A DNA stretch of 34,496 bases from Candidatus Anaerobiospirillum pullicola. GTDB lineage: Bacteria; Pseudomonadota; Gammaproteobacteria; Enterobacterales; Succinivibrionaceae. The notes under the pieces were generated by a model. It made no database searches and was not told where the DNA came from. It saw only the letters and a program-made list of their open reading frames with translations. Location of the stretch: positions 1 to 34,496 of the forward strand of contig JAHLFE010000130.1 of assembly GCA_018884035.1 (NCBI GenBank), read 5' to 3'. Below are positions 28,675 through 34,496 of this stretch, one piece after another (the stretch's first letter is position 1; each line of letters opens with the position of its first letter). Position numbers and translations under genes: made by a program.

Positions 28675-30882
28675 ATGCTTATTGATGAACTTAACAGCGC
28701 CCGCTTAATTAAGCCTTTTGAGGTGTTAGGCTTGCAACCTAACCCAAATGGCAAGGGCTTCATTCTGCGTGCTTGGTTGCCAGGCGCTAAAGAATGTCGC
28801 GCCTTAACTCTCAAAGGGAAGAAAGAGATTTGTGTGCTTAATCTCATCAATCCTGATGGCCTCTTTGAGCAAGTATTAGAAAACGTTACCGAGCCATTCC
28901 ATTACCTCTTTGAGGTGCAGTACGCCGACTCTAAGGTGGAAGTGGTCGATCCTTATCAGTTCCGTGATGAGGCTTTCTACGGTCTTAATACCATGTATGA
29001 GACCCCAGAGAACCTCTATAAGACCTTAGGTGCACAACTCGTCGAAATCGATATCGACGGTGTTAAGGTCAAGGGTACTAAGTTCGCGGTCTATGCTCCT
29101 TCGGCAACTTGCGTCAGCGTCATTGGTGATTTCAACTTTTGGGACGGCCGTCGCCACCCAATGGCTCGCTCGCTCTTAGGTCACTGGGTGCTCTTTGTTC
29201 CAGGCTTAGGTGCTGGCCAGCGCTATAAGTTTGAAATCAAGGACGTCAATGGTAACCGTCTGCCTCACAAGGCTGACCCAGTTGGCTTCTACCACGAGCA
29301 ATACCCATCCTTTGCTTCGATCATTTCCGATCAGAATTCCTATCAGTGGCATGATGACGAATGGCGTAAGTCTCAGCAAAACGACAAGCTGGTGCAGCCA
29401 ATGAGCATCTACGAGGTGCACTTAGCCTCGTGGAAGCGTCACCAAGATGGCTCGAGCTTAAACTATCGTGAGATGGCCAAAGAGCTGGTCGACTACTGCA
29501 AGGAAATGGGCTACACCCACATTGAGCTGCTGCCAGTAATGGAGTATCCATTCTCCGGCTCTTGGGGTTACCAACCAACCGGCTTGTTTGCCCCAACCTC
29601 GCGCTTTGGCGGCATCGATGACTTTAAGTTCTTCGTCGATTCCTGCCACCAAAACAACATCGGCGTGATCTTAGACTGGGTTCCTGCCCACTTCCCAACT
29701 GACGCCCACGGCTTGGCTCGCTTTGACGGTACTCCAGTTTATGAGTACGAAGACCCACGTCGTGGCTGGCACCCAGACTGGAATTCCCTCATTTACGATT
29801 TCGGTCGTGACACCGTGCGTAACTTCCTCGTGGCCTCGGCCTTAATTTGGCTCGATTACTACCACGTCGACGGTCTGCGTGTGGACGCCGTGGCTTCGAT
29901 GCTGTACTGGGATTACTCCCGTAAGGATGGTGAGTGGATTCCAAACGTCAATGGCGGCAACATCAACTATGAGGCGGTCTCCTTCCTCAAGTGGTTCAAT
30001 GAGACTGTCTATCGTAAGTTCCCTGGTGCGATGACCATCGCCGAGGAATCGACTGCCTTTACCGGCGTGTCGCGTCCTACTTATACCGGAGGCTTAGGCT
30101 TCGGCTTCAAGTGGAACATGGGCTGGATGCACGACAGCCTCGAGTACATGAAGCAGGATCCTTACTTCCGTAAGTATCACCACGGTGAGATGTCGTTCTC
30201 GATGATTTACGCTTACAACGAGAACTTCATCCTCTCTATCTCCCATGATGAGGTCACCCACGGCAAGCACTCGATGCTGTACAAGATGCCAGGTGACGAG
30301 TGGCAACAAGCCGCTAACTTACGTGCCTTCTTAGGTTACCAATATGGTCACCCAGGCAAGGTGCTGAACTTCATGGGCACGGAGATCGCTCAGGGTGATG
30401 AGTGGAATCACGATGCTGCTGTGGAGTGGTGGTTGCTCCAGTTCGACAAGCACAAGGGCATGCAGACCTTAGTCAAGGATCTCAATAACTTCTATCGCAA
30501 TACCCCTGCCCTGTACGCCAACGACTACGATCCAGAGGCCTTCCGCTGGCTCGACGTCTCCGATGCGGAGCACTCGGTCTTTGCCATGCTGCGTACCATT
30601 CCAAACCGTGATCCAGGCAGCGACGGTACGCCAAAGGATCAGGTGATCATGGTCTCGAACTTTACCCCAGTGCCATATGTGGCTTACCGCTTAGGAGTGC
30701 CATGCCCAGGCACTTATCAAGTGGTGTTAAACACCGATGATAAGAAGTACTGGGGTTCGGGCTACTCCACTGGCCCTGAGAAGTTACAGGCTTCCAACAT
30801 CTCGTGGCAAGGTCAATATCACAGTTTAGTGTTAGACCTGCCACCTCTGGCCACCATTTTCGTCAAGCGCATTGGTGACTAA
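28675..30882 (+). CDS. glgB: 1,4-alpha-glucan branching enzyme (GH13_9)
   Basis: GlgB cuts alpha-1,4 chains and rejoins them as alpha-1,6 branches during glycogen synthesis. The 735-aa length matches E. coli (728). The ATG has AAGGAG 7 nt upstream. An N-terminal domain (1-110) precedes a CBM48 module (about 110-215, SATCVSVIGDFNFWDGRRHP). The GH13 barrel follows, with GYQPTGLFAPTSRFG, nucleophile D404 in DGLRVDAVASMLY, acid/base E457 in MTIAEESTAF and D525 in SISHDEVTHGK, each one residue from the E. coli positions. A C-terminal beta domain ends the chain. Codon use is restricted, suggesting high expression. glgX lies downstream beyond two terminator-like hairpins; glgC, glgA and glgP are not in the window. 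Confidence 0.97.
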   Translation: MLIDELNSARLIKPFEVLGLQPNPNGKGFILRAWLPGAKECRALTLKGKKEICVLNLINPDGLFEQVLENVTEPFHYLFEVQYADSKVEVVDPYQFRDEAFYGLNTMYETPENLYKTLGAQLVEIDIDGVKVKGTKFAVYAPSATCVSVIGDFNFWDGRRHPMARSLLGHWVLFVPGLGAGQRYKFEIKDVNGNRLPHKADPVGFYHEQYPSFASIISDQNSYQWHDDEWRKSQQNDKLVQPMSIYEVHLASWKRHQDGSSLNYREMAKELVDYCKEMGYTHIELLPVMEYPFSGSWGYQPTGLFAPTSRFGGIDDFKFFVDSCHQNNIGVILDWVPAHFPTDAHGLARFDGTPVYEYEDPRRGWHPDWNSLIYDFGRDTVRNFLVASALIWLDYYHVDGLRVDAVASMLYWDYSRKDGEWIPNVNGGNINYEAVSFLKWFNETVYRKFPGAMTIAEESTAFTGVSRPTYTGGLGFGFKWNMGWMHDSLEYMKQDPYFRKYHHGEMSFSMIYAYNENFILSISHDEVTHGKHSMLYKMPGDEWQQAANLRAFLGYQYGHPGKVLNFMGTEIAQGDEWNHDAAVEWWLLQFDKHKGMQTLVKDLNNFYRNTPALYANDYDPEAFRWLDVSDAEHSVFAMLRTIPNRDPGSDGTPKDQVIMVSNFTPVPYVAYRLGVPCPGTYQVVLNTDDKKYWGSGYSTGPEKLQASNISWQGQYHSLVLDLPPLATIFVKRIGD

Positions 30883-30894
30883 GAGCTGTTAGTA

Positions 30895-30925
30895 ACTCAG
30901 GGCAGTGTATAGGCCTGTCCTGAGT
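30895..30925 (+). terminator. Hairpin just after glgB
   Basis: ACTCAGGGCAG (30895-30905) pairs with CTGTCCTGAGT (30915-30925), 11 bp with one G-U, 12 nt after the stop. No T run follows, so it probably protects the mRNA 3' end or aids the next terminator. Confidence 0.55.
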
Positions 30926-30936
30926 CCAATAGCGAG

Positions 30937-30978
30937 AAAAAGGCTTGTCATCTCAAGAGGGGAGGGCAGGCCTTTTTT
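30937..30978 (+). terminator. Intrinsic terminator of glgB
   Basis: AAAAAGGC (30937-30944) pairs with GCCTTTTT (30970-30977) around an inner CTTG/CAAG hairpin, ending in a run of six T (30973-30978). Confidence 0.75.
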
Positions 30979-31480
30979 GTTGGTAGCGATAATTTCTCGT
31001 AAATTGCCGCAAGCTCTGATCTTTGCTTGAGGCACGAGCGTAAGCCTCAGTGCGTAAGCGGACAATGCCGGATGCAGCGCATTGGTATACCGCTTTTGTT
31101 TTGCACATGCTTTTGATGTTGTCGCTGACGGTGTCAGAGTATCAATAGCGCTAAAATATCACATTTTTGCGGTCATCACGGCTCATGTAATGCTTCTGTA
31201 TCAGGTGCTGGATGTGGCAGTGACGACATCTTGTGTGGAGCCTGTATACAGCGCTGCTCTGCTTTGCTCTGCACGGGTCTTGTGTGGCTAAGGTGGTCAT
31301 AAAATCACAGCAACTTGTTTTTCCTCATGGTGTTGGTGCTTAAGGCTTTACGCAGCACTCTCAGCGCGCGGGAGCCTGCTGTCAACTCTCAACTACCAAC
31401 TAACCAACATCAATCAAGCAAGCAAAATATGCTGCGTGATACTTCTTTTGAGGTAGCAGCTGCCGCAGCTTGATTTCCGC

Positions 31481-31509
31481 GCTTCTGCTTTAGCGGAGGC
31501 TATTTTTTT
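31481..31509 (+). terminator. Terminator-like hairpin in the glgX leader
   Basis: GCTTCTGC (31481-31488) pairs with GCGGAGGC (31493-31500), an 8-bp stem with two G-U pairs and loop TTTA, followed by TA and seven T (31503-31509). It lies 186 nt before the chosen glgX start and more than 500 nt after the glgB terminator. An attenuator or the end of a small RNA would fit. Confidence 0.5.
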
Positions 31510-31694
31510 AGGGAACCCGCACCGACTGGCTGCGCTCTGAGAGGCAATCTCAGCAGTGATGTGTTTTACACATCTGTACCCATAAGGACACAATCGCAAT
31601 TACCGCTTGCGTTGGCGCTGTGAGCATGGCTCAATCTTGGTCTGCTCCTGAAGTCTGGGGTAAACGGCACAAAAGTCGGATAAGGATGGTGTCG

Positions 31695-33893
31695 ATGCTA
31701 GAACTTATTTCCGAAGATCGCCCGCGCATGGTCGGCTTAGGCGCAACGGTGTTTCCTGACGGTGTGTTTTTTAGTATCTGGGCGCCAAATGCCCAAGAGA
31801 TTGTCGTGCATTTGTACACCGTTAAGGAAATCAAACTGGGCCAGTTTTCCCTGAACAAGAAAAAGGGTGGCATCTGGTATGGCTTTATTAAGGGCTTGCG
31901 GGCCGGTGATTGCTACGCCTTAGAAGCTAAGGGTGAGTACGACCCTAGTCGCGGTCTGTTTTTTAAAGAGGGGCACTTTCTCGTCGACCCTTATGCCAAG
32001 GCCTTAAATCGACCTTTTGTCTATAACGACGAGCTGTACAACGAGCACAGTGAAGCCTTTATCCCTAAGGCTATCATCCAAGGGCCAAGCGACTTTAACT
32101 GGGAAGGCGTGCCGCGTGTCTTTCGTGACCGCGCTGATGTGATCCTCTACGAGGCTCACGTCAAGGGCATGACTAAGCTCAAAGAAGAGGTGCCACCAGA
32201 GCAGCGTGGTACCTACTTAGGCATGTGCCATCCGAGCGTCATCGCGCACTTAAAGTATTTGGGCATTACCACCGTGCAGTTAATGCCAGTGGCAGCCTCG
32301 ATGTCCGAGCCTTTCCTCGTGCGTAAGGGCCTGCGTAATTACTGGGGTTATAACCCCGTGTGCTTTATGGCCCCTAATCCTGATTACGCTGTCGACCCTG
32401 CCAATGCCGTCAACGAATTTAAGACCATGGTGAAGACCTTCCATCAAAACGGCATTGCTGTGATTTTGGATGTGGTCTATAACCATACAGCTGAGGCCGG
32501 TATTGAGGGGCCGGTGCTCTGCTATAAGGGCTTAGATGCACGCTCCTATTACGCCTTTGAGCGCCATGCTGATGGCAGCCCTGACTATAACCGCTACATT
32601 AACGCCACTGGCTGCGGTAACTCCTTTAATGCCGACAAGTTGATCTCGCTGCGTCTTGTCATGGATAGCCTTAAGTACTGGTTAGGCGAGATGATGGTCG
32701 ATGGCTTCCGCTTTGACCTTGGCGTTACGGTCTGCCGTGAGAGCCATGGCCCACAACAGTTCTATGCCTTTGACCCTAACAGTGGCTTTGTCAAGGCGTG
32801 CTTTGCTAACGAACTGACTTCTAAGGCGCTGATGATTGCCGAGCCATGGGACATCGGTGTTAATGGCTATCAGCTCGGTAAATTCCCACGTGGCTGGTCT
32901 GAGCAAAACGATAAGTTCCGTGACTGCGTGCGCCGTTTCTGGCGTGGTGATCCTGGCATGTTAGGTGAGCTGGCAACCCGCCTCTTAGGTTCTCGTGATG
33001 TCTTCCACAAAGGCAAGCGCTCGATTAACGCCTCGATTAACTACGTTACCTACCACGATGGCTTTACGCTTGAGGATCTGGTCTCCTACAGCGGCAAACA
33101 CAATGAGCTCAACCTCGACAATAACAACGATGGCACCACGGAGAACTTCTCCTGCAATTGCGGTGTTGAGGGGCAGACTAAGGATTACGATATTGCCAAG
33201 AAGCGTCTGCAGCTCAAGCGCAATATGATGACCACGATGGTGATTGCCCAAGGCATTCCGCACATCTTAGGTGGTGATGAGCTCTCGCGCACACAGCTGG
33301 GCAATAACAACGCCTACTGCCAAGACAATGACCTGAGCTACTACCACTGGAACATCTCGCAAGAGCAGCGCTACTTTATGGAGTTTATTAGCAAGCTCAT
33401 TGCGCTCTTGCAGTCGAGCCGCGTGCTGCGTGAGATCAACCTCTTTGATGACTACTTCTACAAGTTTGAGGATGACTACATTGCCAAATGGCGTAAGTGC
33501 GACGGTACGCTGATGCAGGACAGTGACTGGAATAGTGGCCAGTACAACCACTTCCTGTTGTACATTGGTGATCGCAACTTTAAGGGCGAGCGCTGGTGTG
33601 TCATGGTCAACAACGAAGACCGTGATTTAATGTTTAGGATGCCGAGCATCTTCCACAACCGTTTCTGGCATGCGGTGCTGGACTCCTCAGAGGAGGATGG
33701 CACGCCACGGCGCTTCTCCAATGAGGCGGGCTTAGAGAGCATGAGTGCAGCGCACTCCATTAAGATCCTGCGTATGGACATCGTGGGTGGTGTCAGCGAG
33801 CTGACTTCGGAGAAGAACATGGACAAGCTCGTGCACTCGCACTTAATGTCGCGCCTCGTGCAAAGCGGTGACTTAAACGCTGACAGCGTCTAA
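31695..33893 (+). CDS. glgX: Glycogen debranching enzyme GlgX (GH13_11)
   Basis: GlgX hydrolyses the alpha-1,6 bonds of short branches left by glycogen phosphorylase. The frame is open from a GTG at 31620. I prefer the ATG at 31695 (732 aa) because AAGGA lies 8-9 nt upstream and the conserved part begins soon after (VGLGATVFPDGVFFSIWAPNA). ATGs at 31626 and 31686 are alternatives. From 31695, a CBM48-like domain covers about 1-130. The barrel holds YEAHVKGMT, LDVVYNHTAE, nucleophile D341 (DGFRFDLGV), acid/base E383 (LMIAEPWDIG) and D455 (TYHDGFTLEDLVSY). LGGDELSRTQLGNNNAYCQDN is the isoamylase/GlgX signature. It is about 75 residues longer than E. coli GlgX, mostly in the C-terminal domain. 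It probably has its own promoter. Confidence 0.93.
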   Translation: MLELISEDRPRMVGLGATVFPDGVFFSIWAPNAQEIVVHLYTVKEIKLGQFSLNKKKGGIWYGFIKGLRAGDCYALEAKGEYDPSRGLFFKEGHFLVDPYAKALNRPFVYNDELYNEHSEAFIPKAIIQGPSDFNWEGVPRVFRDRADVILYEAHVKGMTKLKEEVPPEQRGTYLGMCHPSVIAHLKYLGITTVQLMPVAASMSEPFLVRKGLRNYWGYNPVCFMAPNPDYAVDPANAVNEFKTMVKTFHQNGIAVILDVVYNHTAEAGIEGPVLCYKGLDARSYYAFERHADGSPDYNRYINATGCGNSFNADKLISLRLVMDSLKYWLGEMMVDGFRFDLGVTVCRESHGPQQFYAFDPNSGFVKACFANELTSKALMIAEPWDIGVNGYQLGKFPRGWSEQNDKFRDCVRRFWRGDPGMLGELATRLLGSRDVFHKGKRSINASINYVTYHDGFTLEDLVSYSGKHNELNLDNNNDGTTENFSCNCGVEGQTKDYDIAKKRLQLKRNMMTTMVIAQGIPHILGGDELSRTQLGNNNAYCQDNDLSYYHWNISQEQRYFMEFISKLIALLQSSRVLREINLFDDYFYKFEDDYIAKWRKCDGTLMQDSDWNSGQYNHFLLYIGDRNFKGERWCVMVNNEDRDLMFRMPSIFHNRFWHAVLDSSEEDGTPRRFSNEAGLESMSAAHSIKILRMDIVGGVSELTSEKNMDKLVHSHLMSRLVQSGDLNADSV

Positions 33894-33948
33894 AGACCGC
33901 GCGGCACAAACGAAGCGCTTCGTACCATGCGGCACGGCGCACACATAA

Positions 33949-33977
33949 AGAGGGCAGCAGAGGCTGCCCTTTGTCTT
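33949..33977 (+). terminator. Intrinsic terminator of glgX
   Basis: AGGGCAGC (33951-33958) pairs with GCTGCCCT (33963-33970) over loop AGAG. It is preceded by AAAG and followed by TTGTCTT, about 57 nt after the stop codon. Confidence 0.7.
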
Positions 33978-34213
33978 GTGCTCTTGGGGATTCGTGGGGC
34001 GTGCACCATCTGGAGATAAAGCAGAGTAGCCGTACAAGACAAGCGTACATTGTTGCTGCCTACCTTAGAGGAGAAAGCGTAAGCGCTGCTGGGGGTAAAC
34101 ATGTGACCGCCACGCACCACATTGATTGGTTGGGCAAAAACCCCGTAGAATAGCAGTAGTCGCTGGTACTTACCCTTACACAGTCGCTGTTATGCCATAT
34201 GTGCGGGATTGAA

Positions 34214-34240
34214 TGTCTGTCTGTCTGTCTGTCTGTCTGT
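34214..34240. repeat. TGTC tetranucleotide repeat
   Basis: Just under seven copies of TGTC (27 nt) end 22 nt before the ATG of the following ORF. An ATG at 34213 starts in the repeat itself; it is out of frame with that ORF by two bases and would come into frame with one unit more. Confidence 0.85.
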
Positions 34241-34262
34241 ATGTCCTGTTAGAGAAGCTAAT

Positions 34263-34496
34263 ATGTACATAGATGCAATCTATCCCGTCCCTGACTTAGG
34301 GGCTGGTCACTTTGCCTTTTGCAAGCGTGGCAAAGATGTGTATGTGCAGCTTATTCTGAGCCGTAAGGAACCTATTAACTAATAACTACCAGTTTTTGGC
34401 TCGCTTCATAGTTGGTGGATACCAAAGCGCAGTAGTACCAATGCAATTAAGCTTTTGCTAGGTGTTATGGCGTTTGGTGTGACCATCCTTGAGGTA
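34263..34496 (+). pseudogene. Probable transposase remnant with internal deletion (runs off the window)
   Basis: An ATG at 34263 opens a 39-codon frame (MYIDAIYPVPDLGAGHFAFC and on to KEPIN) that ends at two stops, 34380-34385. Its KRGKDVYVQL part has the look of the N terminus of IS4/IS1634-like transposases, but I cannot fix the family. The same frame reopens after the stops and reads GVMAFGVTILEV up to the window edge. That matches the MAFGVTNLGEV segment coded in the 137-bp element at 27.7 kb (23 of 25 nt). I infer that a start and an end of one transposase gene have been brought together by deletion. AGAG upstream is a weak ribosome site. Confidence 0.5.

Larger units (their letters stand above)
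30883..31694. other. Region between glgB and glgX
   Basis: After the glgB terminator there is no convincing gene. A CAA/CTA-rich, G-poor stretch lies at about 31382-31427. A second intrinsic terminator-like hairpin at 31481-31509 sits in what should be the glgX leader. Confidence 0.5.
33894..34262. other. Region between glgX and the transposase remnant
   Basis: It holds the glgX terminator and a TGTC tetranucleotide repeat. No gene is supported, and I could not find a copy of the 27.7 kb inverted repeat here that would mark the left end of the adjoining insertion sequence. Confidence 0.5.

Overview
The window looks like chromosomal DNA of a host-associated gammaproteobacterium. TyrA is the fused chorismate mutase/prephenate dehydrogenase, and GapA, GlgB, HtpX and AraC follow the Escherichia coli proteins almost motif by motif. 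Codon use is GC-leaning but rich in TTA leucine, many proteins carry Ala/Ser/Thr low-complexity inserts, and intergenic gaps are long (up to 1.8 kb). The carbohydrate/glycogen gene set and this style would suit the Succinivibrionaceae, but that is inference.

Left end (1-9.4 kb): the 5' part of a leftward gene for a predicted Mrr-type nuclease/helicase faces away from a three-gene rightward operon. That operon encodes a MukF/MksF-like kleisin (DUF3375, JetA), a DUF4194 protein (JetB) and a very large SMC-like ATPase (JetC). These are the three condensin-like subunits of a type I Wadjet/MksBEF system. The fourth Wadjet subunit, the JetD nuclease, is not in the window: the next gene after jetC is an unrelated outer-membrane lipid protein.

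Middle (9.4-23.4 kb): mlaA, tyrA, a DUF945/YdgA-like envelope protein, an 1.8 kb gap with hairpins and a dubious ORF, an AraC-like regulator, then a leftward block. The block holds an OB-fold/YbjQ-like membrane protein, the HtpX protease, an exported protein of unknown function and glyceraldehyde-3-phosphate dehydrogenase. Two intergenic regions share a palindromic element of about 50 nt, and the htpX and exported-protein upstream regions share an identical 19-mer next to a -10-like box.

Right part (24.7-33.9 kb): malQ, glgB and glgX, all rightward, make an alpha-glucan branching, debranching and rearranging set. The genes are separated by 0.8-1.6 kb and each has hairpins or terminators behind it, so they look like separate transcription units. 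An extra terminator-like structure lies in the glgX leader.

Mobile DNA: a 137-bp element with 25-bp imperfect terminal inverted repeats and a flanking 7-bp duplication lies at about 27.69-27.82 kb. Its interior encodes what reads like the C-terminal end of a protein running into the right inverted repeat. The right edge of the window has a related sequence behind a short ORF with stops, so both appear to be deletion derivatives of one insertion sequence.
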